Source: Cellulophaga baltica
GTDB lineage: Bacteria; Bacteroidota; Bacteroidia; Flavobacteriales; Flavobacteriaceae
Assembly: GCF_900102165.1 (NCBI RefSeq)
Contig: NZ_FNBD01000001.1
Coordinates: 1 to 63,565, forward strand
DNA: 63,565 nucleotides
Reading direction: 5' to 3'
Position 1 is the first letter of the stretch. Every line of letters begins with the position of its first letter. This document shows positions 44,283 to 52,715 of the stretch, piece by piece. The position numbers and the translations under genes are program-made. Under the pieces are notes generated by a model that worked only from the letters and a program-made list of their open reading frames with translations, was not told where the DNA came from and ran no database searches.

Positions 44283-45389
44283 TTATTGAATAGACGACGC
44301 ATTAATCCCATTACTAAAGTGTGCTCTTTCGCCTGTAGCCGTCCAAAAGTTATACGTACTTTCTGAGCTAGGACCTTGCTTAAAAAAGTCTTCTAGAGAG
44401 GTTACAATCGCCTCTTTTTTAGTATCCTCTATAGCATTTTCTGGACTAATAATTACCGTTAGTGCAGTAAATTCTTTTTGAGCAACTTCATAGGAAGGTA
44501 TCCTCTTACCATTTGCCGCTATTAATTCTTGTGCTGTATATGTTTTAATCTCATCTGCTGTAAATTCTCCCTCACTATTTCCTGCAACCGGATTAATAGC
44601 CACTTGAATAGCCGCTAACTCACTTTCAGGAATTAATCCCATCACATATAATTCTACATTACTATAAGGAATACTATTACCACCATTAGCAAAAGTTCCA
44701 AAAGATGTTCTTCCTGCAACAGTTCCTTTATACGTATTGCTTCCTAAATCTTCAAGCGTATCAAAACCGCCTAACTGACCACCAGTACTCGCATAACCCC
44801 AATGACCACCAACCGTAGTCCCTATAAAACCTTTATTGGCCCATAAATGAGCAATTTCATGCAAGAAAGGTCCAGATTGAACAAATTCTGTTCTAGGCAT
44901 AAAAACAACCCCGTTTAACCTGCCATCAGACCCAAAACTAGACGTAGCATCAAATACACTGCCTCCTAGTCCTTGAATACTATTTTTAGCAGGAGTAGTA
45001 ATACCATACGCGGTACCTTCTGGCTTTAGAGTTTCTACCGCTAGAATAACAATTAAATCATAATCATCATTAAAATGATTATAAATCTCTTTAGTAATAT
45101 CCCGAACATCGCCTTCTTCATTAATATATTTCTGATAGTCTACCGCCGGAAGCGTATAATTTACAAATGCTTTGCTAGCATCAACAATAAGATTATCTGT
45201 TAAAAAAATAGCCTCAGTATCATCTACATCATCATCCTCAGTAGTGGTGTCACCACCCTCTGCCTCTACTTCCTCTTGCACTATCGGTTCCTCCATTGTA
45301 GTGTTTTCATCACTACTGCATGAATAATTAAAAAACGCAACAAACAAAATAGCAAATAGCGATTTAAACGAAAAATTTAAGGATTTCAT
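44283..45389 (-). CDS. Putative HExxH metallopeptidase lipoprotein
   Basis: The protein has 368 residues. A lipoprotein signal (FAILFVAFFNYSCSSDE) leads into an acidic, threonine-rich linker (about residues 30-60, with EAEGGDTTTEDDDVDDTE), the usual spacer of surface-exposed lipoproteins. The folded part has VDYQKYINEEGDVRDITKEI, YDLIVILAVETLKPEGTAYG and VVFMPRTEFVQSGPFLHEIAHLWA, the last holding HEIAH, a zinc-binding HExxH. GGHWGYASTGGQLGGFDTLED lies about 18 residues further and could provide the third ligand. YVMGLIPESELA follows. I cannot match it to a named peptidase family. Cell-surface protease activity is inference. It begins the block of genes between pnp and rpoD. Confidence 0.75.
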   Translation of the reverse strand: MKSLNFSFKSLFAILFVAFFNYSCSSDENTTMEEPIVQEEVEAEGGDTTTEDDDVDDTEAIFLTDNLIVDASKAFVNYTLPAVDYQKYINEEGDVRDITKEIYNHFNDDYDLIVILAVETLKPEGTAYGITTPAKNSIQGLGGSVFDATSSFGSDGRLNGVVFMPRTEFVQSGPFLHEIAHLWANKGFIGTTVGGHWGYASTGGQLGGFDTLEDLGSNTYKGTVAGRTSFGTFANGGNSIPYSNVELYVMGLIPESELAAIQVAINPVAGNSEGEFTADEIKTYTAQELIAANGKRIPSYEVAQKEFTALTVIISPENAIEDTKKEAIVTSLEDFFKQGPSSESTYNFWTATGERAHFSNGINASSIQ

Positions 45390-45564
45390 ACGATATAAAA
45401 TTTATGATTATTATAGGGCTAAATTTTAACAATCCTAGCACCATACCACAACGAAAAGTAAAGACCTTTATTTCTTTATAATAGAATTACCTTAGAAATA
45501 GTAGCATCTCCTAATTTGATTTCATAGGCTTTTTCTATATTGCACTAATTTCATAACCATACCA

Positions 45565-47436
45565 ATGCACCACCACTCGTTTAAAATACTAATAAACAGT
45601 ATACTGCGCCATCTATTTTTGTTCTTTACAGTAGGGCTCAACCTCCTTACAGCACAGGCTCAAAAAGAAAGAGCTGAACACAAACAGGTAGAAATTTTAT
45701 TAGAAAAATCTAAAAAATTAGCTCAAACAGCCTTAGACAGTTCTTTCTTTTATGCTGAAAAAGCAATTCAAACGTCTAAATTAATTAACAATGATACTTT
45801 ACTAGCAAAAGCTAACATACAGAAAAGTAACCTCCATATTTTCAAAAAAGAGTTCGATAAATCAGATGCTCTTTTACAAGAAAACTTAGAGAAAGAACTA
45901 CCTAGACACCTAAAAGGCTTAACACTTCACAACCTTGGCACTATACAGTATTACAAACAAGATTTTAAAAAAGCGTTAACCCTTTATTTACAAGCTGCAA
46001 AAATTTTGGAGCAGACAGAAAACAACCAACAATTAGTAAGTACCTACTCTAATATTGGAGCGATAAATGCTTCTTTAAAAAATTACAAAAATGCCCAGCT
46101 CTATTTAGAAAGAGCATTAGCACTTAGCGATTTTAACGAGGTAATAAAGCTTCAAATCCTGGTAAACCTGTCCAACATTTATTTCAGTCAAAAACTTTTT
46201 GAAAAATATACCTCATCTATTTTTCTAGCAGAAGAAATTGCGTTAAAACATGATTCTAAGAACACTCTTTCTACCATCTATACTAATTTAGCAATGTACT
46301 ATACCGATGAAGGTTCTGATTTTGACCTAGCGGCTACGTATGGCAAAAAAGCTATCGCCTTAAGAAAAGAACTTAGCACTACGAATACACTTAACATTAC
46401 TTATAATAATGTAGGACATGCATATCTTAAAAAAAAGGAATATCTCAAGGCCATTAGCTACCTAGATAGCGCAAGAATTGGAGCACAAGGAATTGTAAAA
46501 TCGTACATCTATTACAACCTTAAAGAATCTTATGTAGGTTCAGCGGATTATAAAACAGCATTGTATTATGCCGATTTAAAAGATGCCATCAAAGATTCTA
46601 TTACCAACGAACAACAGAAGGAAAGCGTTGCTGAACTGACGGAAAAATATGAATCTGAAAAAAAAGAACAACGTATTAGCATACTAGACACTAAGAATAA
46701 ATTACAAGCCCTTACCATTCAACAGCAGAATTATCTGCTTCTAGGTATAGCTATTTTTTCTTTACTTATTATTATTTTAGGGTATTTTGGATTCAAGAAT
46801 TATAAAATACAGCAACAATTAGATAAAGTATTACTGCAGCAACGCTTAAGGAAAACACAGTTAAATCCGCATTTCTTATTCAATGCATTACAAAGCATAC
46901 AAAACTTTATACATCAAAATGACAAAGAAAAATCTAGCGCATACCTTACAAGTTATTCTAAATTGATCCGATTCGTTTTAGAAAAATCTGATGAGGACTT
47001 TAGTTCGGTTCAAGATGACGCCACAGCTTTAGAATCTTACTTAAATTTACAGCTCTTAAACTATGATAACAAATTTGCATACACGATAAGCATTGATGAT
47101 TCTGTCACCGAAGATTTTGATGTACTTCCTACATTAATTACCCAACCTTTTGTAGAGAACGCTATTCTACACGGATTGAAAGACAGTATAAACGGGCGCA
47201 TCAATGTAACCTATTTTAAAAAGAATGACACCTTATCGGTAACCATTACCGACAATGGAAAAGGTTTTGAAATAAAAAAGGAAGATGCCAAACGATTGCA
47301 TAAATCTATGAGTATGGAAATTATTCAAGAGCAATTAAGAAGCCTAAATAAAACTTCTAAAAATTTTAAAGGAGTTGTAGCTATTGATAGTTCTTCTAAA
47401 GGAACAAAAGTTACTTTAGGCTTTACTACCACTTAA
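45565..47436 (+). CDS. TPR-containing sensor histidine kinase, LytS type
   Basis: The protein has 623 residues. A signal or first helix at the N terminus precedes about six tetratricopeptide repeats (for example HLKGLTLHNLGTIQYYKQDF, STYSNIGAINASLKNYKNAQ). A membrane helix (about residues 392-412, LLLGIAIFSLLIIILGYFGF) and a coiled coil follow. The His_kinase domain has the phosphoacceptor His436 in TQLNPHFLFNALQSIQNF. The ATPase part has QPFVENAILHGL and VTITDNGKGFEI. TPRs lie on the periplasmic side. It is followed after 21 bases by its LytTR partner. Confidence 0.93.
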   Translation: MHHHSFKILINSILRHLFLFFTVGLNLLTAQAQKERAEHKQVEILLEKSKKLAQTALDSSFFYAEKAIQTSKLINNDTLLAKANIQKSNLHIFKKEFDKSDALLQENLEKELPRHLKGLTLHNLGTIQYYKQDFKKALTLYLQAAKILEQTENNQQLVSTYSNIGAINASLKNYKNAQLYLERALALSDFNEVIKLQILVNLSNIYFSQKLFEKYTSSIFLAEEIALKHDSKNTLSTIYTNLAMYYTDEGSDFDLAATYGKKAIALRKELSTTNTLNITYNNVGHAYLKKKEYLKAISYLDSARIGAQGIVKSYIYYNLKESYVGSADYKTALYYADLKDAIKDSITNEQQKESVAELTEKYESEKKEQRISILDTKNKLQALTIQQQNYLLLGIAIFSLLIIILGYFGFKNYKIQQQLDKVLLQQRLRKTQLNPHFLFNALQSIQNFIHQNDKEKSSAYLTSYSKLIRFVLEKSDEDFSSVQDDATALESYLNLQLLNYDNKFAYTISIDDSVTEDFDVLPTLITQPFVENAILHGLKDSINGRINVTYFKKNDTLSVTITDNGKGFEIKKEDAKRLHKSMSMEIIQEQLRSLNKTSKNFKGVVAIDSSSKGTKVTLGFTTT

Positions 47437-47442
47437 ATACAG

Positions 47443-47450
47443 TATATTTG
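47443..47450 (+). promoter_or_regulatory. -7 box (TATATTTG) immediately before the LytTR regulator
   Basis: An exact TAnnTTTG lies in the 21-base gap between kinase and regulator and ends seven bases before the ATG. If active it would give a leaderless regulator mRNA independent of the kinase. No good -33 element is visible. Confidence 0.4.
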
Positions 47451-47457
47451 AACTCCT

Positions 47458-48207
47458 ATGAGCGCTATCTCTTGTTTTATTGTAGAAGATGACCCACAAG
47501 CATTTGCCTATGCTTCGTCTATTATGAAAAGCTACAAAAATATAGCGCTAATTGGCCATTCTGATAGTATCCAAGAAGCTTCTATTTTAATAAAAAAATT
47601 GAAACCTGATTTTATACTATTAGATGTATTTCTTACCGATGGTAATGCTTTTGAATTTCTTAGATTGTTTGATGCTATAAATTTCAAAATTATATTTACC
47701 ACCTCCTTTGCTAAATATGCCATAGAAGCATTTAAATTTAGTGCTATAGACTACCTCTTAAAACCTTATGAAGAAAAAGATTTAATTTTAGCGGTAGATA
47801 AAGTAATTACAGACATCCGTAAAACTAATTACCAATCGCAACTAACTACCCTACTCCACAATTTTTCTCATAATGACCAATCAAAAAAATTAGTATTAAA
47901 AAATACAGATGCTATCCATGTTATTACCATAGAAGATATCTTGTTTGCTAAATCTGATAATAATTACACCTCTTTTCTCCTTAGGAACGGAAAAAGTATT
48001 CTAATTTCTAAGCCTCTTAAATCATTTGACGAAAAACTTAGCCATTACAATTTTTTTCGAGTACATCAGAGCTTTTTAATTAACTTAACGTACATAACCT
48101 CTTTTGACAAACGCAATGAAGAAGTTATTTTAAATGAGCATCATGCTATTCCTGTAGCTCAAAGCAAAAAGAAGAGCTTGCTTAGCTATATTGATAAACT
48201 TTTTTAA
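47458..48207 (+). CDS. LytTR-family response regulator
   Basis: The protein has 249 residues. The receiver domain has the acidic pocket EDDP, the phosphoacceptor Asp56 in FILLDVFLTDG, the Thr/Ser switch in IIFTTSFAKYAIEAFKF and Lys in DYLLKPYEEKD. The C-terminal LytTR DNA-binding domain shows ITIEDILFAKSDNNYTSFLL, KPLKSFDEKLSHYNFFRVHQSFLINLTYI and HHAIPVAQSKKKSLLSYI. It is partner to the LytS-type kinase upstream. Target genes are unknown; the VWA lipoprotein gene downstream is one candidate by position. Confidence 0.95.
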   Translation: MSAISCFIVEDDPQAFAYASSIMKSYKNIALIGHSDSIQEASILIKKLKPDFILLDVFLTDGNAFEFLRLFDAINFKIIFTTSFAKYAIEAFKFSAIDYLLKPYEEKDLILAVDKVITDIRKTNYQSQLTTLLHNFSHNDQSKKLVLKNTDAIHVITIEDILFAKSDNNYTSFLLRNGKSILISKPLKSFDEKLSHYNFFRVHQSFLINLTYITSFDKRNEEVILNEHHAIPVAQSKKKSLLSYIDKLF

Positions 48208-48471
48208 AAAGCTATTTTCAGTAATACGATGTACCGCATCAAAACAATTTCTCATTGACTAAGGGGTATTACTAAATAACCACCCTCAAATTCTCATTGT
48301 CGAAAATAGTTTTCGCTATTAGGTCTAATTTTAAATTCTAGAAATAGCAATTACATTTTACACTTCAACGTACATCAGTATAAAAATTAAACATAACTAA
48401 CGCATACCAATTGAGAACTAGAGCTGTTAGTTATAAAAAAACACGAACATTAAACGCTAATCACAAACAAA

Positions 48472-49173
48472 ATGAAAAAATCATTAAGAAGCTTAACGCT
48501 ATTACTTTTTTGCGCACTCCTTAACTCTTGTTATGTAGTTAAAAAATCTGACGACTTTTTCGGTATCGAAACATCTACGCGCAACACCTTATACCTTATT
48601 GATGTTTCTGGTAGTATGGAAGGTATAGATGAAGGCTCTGTAAAAGATCAGGTTATGAGAGAAGTTGGTGACACGGCAGGCAGTCAAGTCTCTAGAGCTA
48701 TTGGCGGGAAAATAGGAAGTATTTTAGGATCTCAAGTTTCTAAAGAGGCTACCAAATTAGGCGCTGTGAAACGCAAATTAATACCTGCTATAAAGGGACT
48801 TCCTGACGGCAAAAAATTTGTCGTCTTTTCTTTTAACAATGGGGTAACTAAACAAGCTACATCTTTTAGAATAGCAGACAACACCACTAGAACCTCATCT
48901 AATATATTTGTAAAGAATTTAAAAGCCAATGGAGGCACAAATACGCTTGAAGGGCTTTTAGAAGCCTTATCTACTTACGAGGTAGAAGAAATTGTATTAA
49001 TGAGTGACGGTTTGCCTAATAGCGGTCCAGAAGCCGTACTTGATGAAATACGTAAAGTAAATACTAATAACATTATCATTCACACCATTGCGTTTGGAGA
49101 TGATGCCGATTTAGATTTTATGAGAACCTTAGCTCAAGAAAACAACGGAACATTTATAACCTCTAAAATATAA
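48472..49173 (+). CDS. von Willebrand factor A domain lipoprotein with glycine-rich insert
   Basis: The protein has 233 residues with lipoprotein signal LTLLLFCALLNSCYV. The VWA domain has a complete MIDAS site: LIDVSGSM, GGTNTLEGL and LMSDGLPNSG, so it should bind a divalent metal and a protein ligand. Between the first strand and the next helix lies an unusual insert of about 45 residues (DTAGSQVSRAIGGKIGSILG and onward) with small residues spaced as in a glycine zipper, a type of segment that can enter membranes. The 264-base region before it (48208-48471) shows CGAAAA/TTTTCG arms and no clear promoter. A terminator follows. Confidence 0.88.
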   Translation: MKKSLRSLTLLLFCALLNSCYVVKKSDDFFGIETSTRNTLYLIDVSGSMEGIDEGSVKDQVMREVGDTAGSQVSRAIGGKIGSILGSQVSKEATKLGAVKRKLIPAIKGLPDGKKFVVFSFNNGVTKQATSFRIADNTTRTSSNIFVKNLKANGGTNTLEGLLEALSTYEVEEIVLMSDGLPNSGPEAVLDEIRKVNTNNIIIHTIAFGDDADLDFMRTLAQENNGTFITSKI

Positions 49174-49221
49174 TGTAGCCAACACTAGCACTGCATGAAA
49201 TTGTAGAACCCTGATTCAAAA

Positions 49222-49262
49222 GCAACAGTCCATTACACCATATATTGGACTGTTGATTTTTA
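49222..49262 (+). terminator. Terminator after the VWA lipoprotein gene
   Basis: AACAGTCCA (49224-49232) pairs with TGGACTGTT (49246-49254), followed by GATTTTT. Confidence 0.8.
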
Positions 49263-49277
49263 GAATACTTCACATGC

Positions 49278-49967
49278 TCAACCTTTAAACTGCCAATTAA
49301 GTATTGGTAAAGATCTTTTAGAATTTTTATTCCAAAGGCCTAATTGCAATCCTCTAAAATTAGTAGCCGAATTAAATATACCAATCTGCAAGCCACTACC
49401 CTTCTCGGAAATAAAATTAGCCGCACTAATTTGTAATCCGTTAAATGTATTGGTTGAATTTCCAAAAAGTGTCCCTACCATAATTCCATTGCCATGGTAG
49501 ACTTCATTACCCCCATACGCAATCATTAATCCATTTCCTCTTTCAATAGTATTCGTAATTCCAGCAAGTGCTATTCCATTATGTTTTCTACTGTAATGCA
49601 TAAAAATGGTGGTAGAAATTCCGTTTACATCTATAGCTTCAAATGAACCCGTAGCTATATTAAGACCATTAATAAGCTGTGAAGCATTACCTTTTAAATT
49701 ATCAAAATATGCCGCATTGGAGCTAGACAGAGGACTTTTAGGAGACATAAAATAGATAAAGGATAATGGAAAAGCTTCTATCCTTACCCCATAGGTTCTA
49801 ATCAAAGAGGTATCAGATGTAAAATCTCTTGGAATAAACCCAATTGATGCTCCTACAATATCCACATTAGCATCATGCGTGGTCCACAAGGGAGCTCTAA
49901 ACTTTCTGGGTTGCGCCAAACCCAAAAAAGAAACAAAAACTGCACAAATAAGTAATAGTACTTTCAT
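49278..49967 (-). CDS. Secreted surface-repeat protein, LA_2272-like
   Basis: The protein has 229 residues with signal MKVLLLICAVFVSFLGLAQ. The second half is made of repeats of about 22-25 residues with an NG[IL]xIAxxN-type core (INGLNIATGSFEAIDVNGIS, HNGIALAGITNTIERGNGLM, FNGLQISAANFISEKGSGLQ). It ends RGLQLGLWNKNSKRSLPILN. The pattern resembles the LA_2272-type surface repeats common in Bacteroidota and suggests a beta-solenoid. The function is unknown. It has a good Shine-Dalgarno sequence. Confidence 0.82.
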   Translation of the reverse strand: MKVLLLICAVFVSFLGLAQPRKFRAPLWTTHDANVDIVGASIGFIPRDFTSDTSLIRTYGVRIEAFPLSFIYFMSPKSPLSSSNAAYFDNLKGNASQLINGLNIATGSFEAIDVNGISTTIFMHYSRKHNGIALAGITNTIERGNGLMIAYGGNEVYHGNGIMVGTLFGNSTNTFNGLQISAANFISEKGSGLQIGIFNSATNFRGLQLGLWNKNSKRSLPILNWQFKG

Positions 49968-49974
49968 ACGTTCA

Positions 49975-49980
49975 CTCCTT
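49975..49980 (-). promoter_or_regulatory. Shine-Dalgarno sequence of the surface-repeat gene
   Basis: The minus strand reads AAGGAG seven bases before the ATG at 49967. Such a clear site is unusual here, since most genes in this window have none. Confidence 0.6.
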
Positions 49981-50192
49981 TTTTATAAACGCACTAATAT
50001 ATACCAATATTTGTCAACTTTGAGGTAAGGAATTACAATCCTTTACTACCAACTAAATGTATAATTTTAAAGAATTCAACCTAAAAAAACAGTGTTTTAA
50101 CCAAAAAACGTAAAATAAGAGCTATTGTTTGTAACATTTTTTATTTTTCAACGTATAATCTAATGCAGCTAATGCATAACAATATAATATTA

Positions 50193-50200
50193 GAAAGGAA
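50193..50200 (+). promoter_or_regulatory. Shine-Dalgarno-like sequence of rpoD
   Basis: GAAAGGAA precedes the rpoD ATG at 50208 with normal spacing. It supports that start and is one of the few visible ribosome binding sites. TTTGTAAC (50128-50135) and TATAAT (50154-50159) lie upstream but do not fit TTG-N-TAnnTTTG. Confidence 0.55.
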
Positions 50201-50207
50201 TATTTAG

Positions 50208-51071
50208 ATGAGACAGCTAAAGATTACAAAACAGGTAACCAACAGGGAGACCGCTTCGTTAGACAAATATTTACAAGAAATTGGTAAGGTAGATTTAATT
50301 ACCGCCGATGAAGAAGTAGAATTGGCACAACGAATTAAAAAAGGTGATCAAGTAGCTTTGGAAAAATTAACCAAAGCAAACTTAAGGTTCGTGGTATCTG
50401 TTGCAAAACAATATCAAAACCAAGGGCTTACGCTTCCAGATTTAATTAACGAAGGAAATCTTGGTCTAATTAAAGCTGCACAACGTTTTGATGAAACACG
50501 TGGTTTCAAATTTATCTCTTACGCTGTATGGTGGATTCGTCAATCTATCTTACAAGCATTAGCAGAACAGTCTCGTATTGTTCGTTTACCTTTAAACAAG
50601 ATTGGATCTATAAACAAGATTAATAAGACCTTTGCATTTTTAGAGCAAGCGCATGAGCGCCAGCCTTCACCTGAAGAAATTGCAAAAGAATTAGATATGA
50701 CTGTTGAGGATGTAAAGCAATCATTGAAAAACTCTGGTCGTCACGTCTCTATGGACGCCCCTTTAATTGATGGAGAAGATTCTAACCTTTACGATGTATT
50801 GCGTAGTGGGGAGTCTCCTAATCCTGATAGAGAATTATTGCATGAATCTTTACGTACGGAAATAGAAAGAGCCTTAGAAACCTTAACGCCAAGAGAAGCA
50901 GATGTTATTCGTTTGTATTTTGGACTTGCAGGTCAGCATTCTATGACACTTGAAGAAATTGGTGAAACTTTTGATCTTACCAGAGAACGTGTGCGTCAAA
51001 TTAAAGAAAAAGCAATTCGTAGATTAAAGCATACGTCTAGAAGTAAAATATTAAAAACATATCTTGGATAA
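50208..51071 (+). CDS. rpoD: Primary RNA polymerase sigma factor, short Bacteroidota type
   Basis: The protein has 287 residues. It lacks region 1.1 and begins near region 1.2 ([21 protein letters not shown]). Region 2 reads [40 protein letters not shown] and [20 protein letters not shown]. Region 3 has [21 protein letters not shown] and region 4 [15 protein letters not shown] with [20 protein letters not shown]. This short sigma reads the TTG/TAnnTTTG promoters seen throughout the window. Confidence 0.98.
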   Translation: MRQLKITKQVTNRETASLDKYLQEIGKVDLITADEEVELAQRIKKGDQVALEKLTKANLRFVVSVAKQYQNQGLTLPDLINEGNLGLIKAAQRFDETRGFKFISYAVWWIRQSILQALAEQSRIVRLPLNKIGSINKINKTFAFLEQAHERQPSPEEIAKELDMTVEDVKQSLKNSGRHVSMDAPLIDGEDSNLYDVLRSGESPNPDRELLHESLRTEIERALETLTPREADVIRLYFGLAGQHSMTLEEIGETFDLTRERVRQIKEKAIRRLKHTSRSKILKTYLG

Positions 51072-51187
51072 TACTCCGAGCACAAATTGCCGTAAAAGTT
51101 TTCCTAAATTGGAAATTTGGTACAAAAATTGTAATTTGTGAATTATAACAACAGTTATCATGACTGTTCGTTTTTTGATTGATGAAT

Positions 51188-51216
51188 AAACTCCGGCTGA
51201 TTACCGGAGTTTTTAA
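51188..51216 (+). terminator. Rho-independent terminator of rpoD
   Basis: AAACTCCGG (51188-51196) pairs with CCGGAGTTT (51204-51212), loop CTGATTA, followed by TTAATTTT. Confidence 0.88.
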
Positions 51217-51255
51217 TTTTAATACGTTTTCACTTAACTGATATTCAATTTTTTA

Positions 51256-51489
51256 ATGCAACCAGAAAACAAGCAAGAACAACCCAACAATCCACTTCAT
51301 GGTGTAAAGCTTAAAGATATCCTTGAGTTTTTAGTAGAAAAATATGGCTGGAAAGAAATGTCTTTACAAATAAATATTAATTGTTTTAAAAGCAATCAAA
51401 CCATAAAATCTAGTTTAAACTTCTTACGAAAAACACCTTGGGCTAGAGAAAAAGTAGAGCACTTATATTTAAAATCAATTAAAAAATAA
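51256..51489 (+). CDS. VF530-family DNA-binding protein (DUF2132)
   Basis: The protein has 77 residues. [40 protein letters not shown] and [12 protein letters not shown] are nearly the full family signature. VF530 is a small helical protein reported to bind DNA. It is coupled to trmL by a one-base TAATG overlap. Confidence 0.93.
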   Translation: MQPENKQEQPNNPLHGVKLKDILEFLVEKYGWKEMSLQININCFKSNQTIKSSLNFLRKTPWAREKVEHLYLKSIKK

Positions 51490-51944
51490 TGCCATTACAT
51501 ATTGTTTTATTTGAACCAGAAATTCCTAATAACACAGGAAATATCGGCCGCCTTAGTTTAGCCTCTGGGAGTCATTTACACCTCGTAAAACCTTTTGGGT
51601 TTGAACTTAGTGATAAACGCGTAAAAAGAGCAGGATTAGATTATTGGCAGCACATTTCTTTGACTATTTACGAGAGCATTGAAGACTTTTATTCAAAGAA
51701 TTCTGACAAAGAATTTGCCTATTTCTCTAGTCACGGAACCAAAACCCATTGGGACATCAATTTTAAAGACAATTTATTTCTAATTTTCGGAAAAGAATCT
51801 AAGGGCTTACCACAAGAAGTAACCGCACAGAATACCAACAGTTTGTACAAAATACCTTTACACAGTGATCATATTAGAAGTCTTAATTTAGCAAATGCCG
51901 TAAGCATTGTTGTCTATGAAGGTCTTAGGCAACTTAGCCTGTAG
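51489..51944 (+). CDS. trmL: tRNA (cytidine/uridine-34-2'-O)-methyltransferase
   Basis: The protein has 151 residues, a minimal SPOUT enzyme. The motifs are FEPEIPNNTGNIGRLSLASG, HLVKPFGFELSDKRVKRAGLDYW, LFLIFGKESKGLP and IPLHSDHIRSLNLANAVSIV. It methylates the wobble ribose of leucine tRNAs. Confidence 0.95.
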   Translation: MPLHIVLFEPEIPNNTGNIGRLSLASGSHLHLVKPFGFELSDKRVKRAGLDYWQHISLTIYESIEDFYSKNSDKEFAYFSSHGTKTHWDINFKDNLFLIFGKESKGLPQEVTAQNTNSLYKIPLHSDHIRSLNLANAVSIVVYEGLRQLSL

Positions 51945-52021
51945 ATTGTTACAATTGCAAAACCTATTAACTCATATCGTTTATAAACAGGATTGACTTT
52001 ATAGTTCCCCTCCAAATTCAC

Positions 52022-52029
52022 TATTTTTG
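52022..52029 (+). promoter_or_regulatory. -7 box (TATTTTTG) of rpe
   Basis: TATTTTTG ends 26 bases before the rpe start. TTG at 51993-51995 is 26 bases upstream, slightly too far for a standard -33 element. Confidence 0.5.
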
Positions 52030-52055
52030 TAGAAACAGAAAAGGACAGATTTCAA

Positions 52056-52715
52056 ATGGGAAATATAATGATTGCACCCTCACTTTTGGCGGCAGATTTT
52101 GGAAACTTACAGCGCGATGTAGAAATGATAAACAATAGCAACGCAGATTGGCATCATATAGATGTTATGGATGGTGTTTTTGTTCCTAATATCTCTTACG
52201 GAATGCCTGTAGTAAAAGCTATTGCAAAATACGCAACAAAACCACTTGATGTGCATTTGATGATTGTAGACCCTGACCGTTATATTAAAACATTTGCAGC
52301 GCTAGGCGCCACCAACCTCTCTGTACACTATGAAGCTTGTACGCATTTGCACCGCACATTACAAGCTATTAAAGCAGAAGGCATGAAAACCGGAGTAGCT
52401 TTAAACCCACACACCAATATTATGCTCCTTGAAGATACCATCAAAGATATTGATGTTGTCTGTATGATGAGCGTAAACCCTGGCTTTGGAGGACAATCTT
52501 TCATTGAGAACACCTATGACAAAATTAGAGCTTTGAAGGCTTTAATTGAGCGTAAAGGTGCCAGTACACTTATAGAAATTGATGGCGGTGTTACGGCAAC
52601 AAATGCAAAAGCGTTGAAAGATGCCGGAGCAGATGTACTCGTTGCCGGGAGCTTTGTTTTTAACAGCGAAAACCCTGTTGAAAGTATTCAAGAACTTAAA
52701 GATATTGCTGGATAA
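52056..52715 (+). CDS. rpe: Ribulose-phosphate 3-epimerase
   Basis: The protein has 219 residues, a TIM barrel. IAPSLLAADFGNLQRDVEMI, WHHIDVMDGVFVPNISYGMP, LDVHLMIVDPDRYI, LSVHYEACTHLHRTL, MMSVNPGFGGQSFI and IEIDGGVTATNAKAL contain the metal and phosphate ligands. It interconverts ribulose- and xylulose-5-phosphate in the pentose phosphate pathway. ATG 52056 (MGNIMIAPSL) and the inner ATG at 52068 are both possible. The stop overlaps the ypdA start by one base. Confidence 0.97.
   Translation: MGNIMIAPSLLAADFGNLQRDVEMINNSNADWHHIDVMDGVFVPNISYGMPVVKAIAKYATKPLDVHLMIVDPDRYIKTFAALGATNLSVHYEACTHLHRTLQAIKAEGMKTGVALNPHTNIMLLEDTIKDIDVVCMMSVNPGFGGQSFIENTYDKIRALKALIERKGASTLIEIDGGVTATNAKALKDAGADVLVAGSFVFNSENPVESIQELKDIAG

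Noticed and set aside
44287-44295. TAGACGACG resembling the ECF promoter core seen at 12278
   Set aside because: It lies inside the last codons of the HExxH lipoprotein gene and has no matching -35 element in the right place.
48208-48471. Gap before the VWA gene considered for a small gene or RNA
   Set aside because: Only a weak CGAAAA/TTTTCG hairpin is present; no frame, promoter pair or terminator was found.
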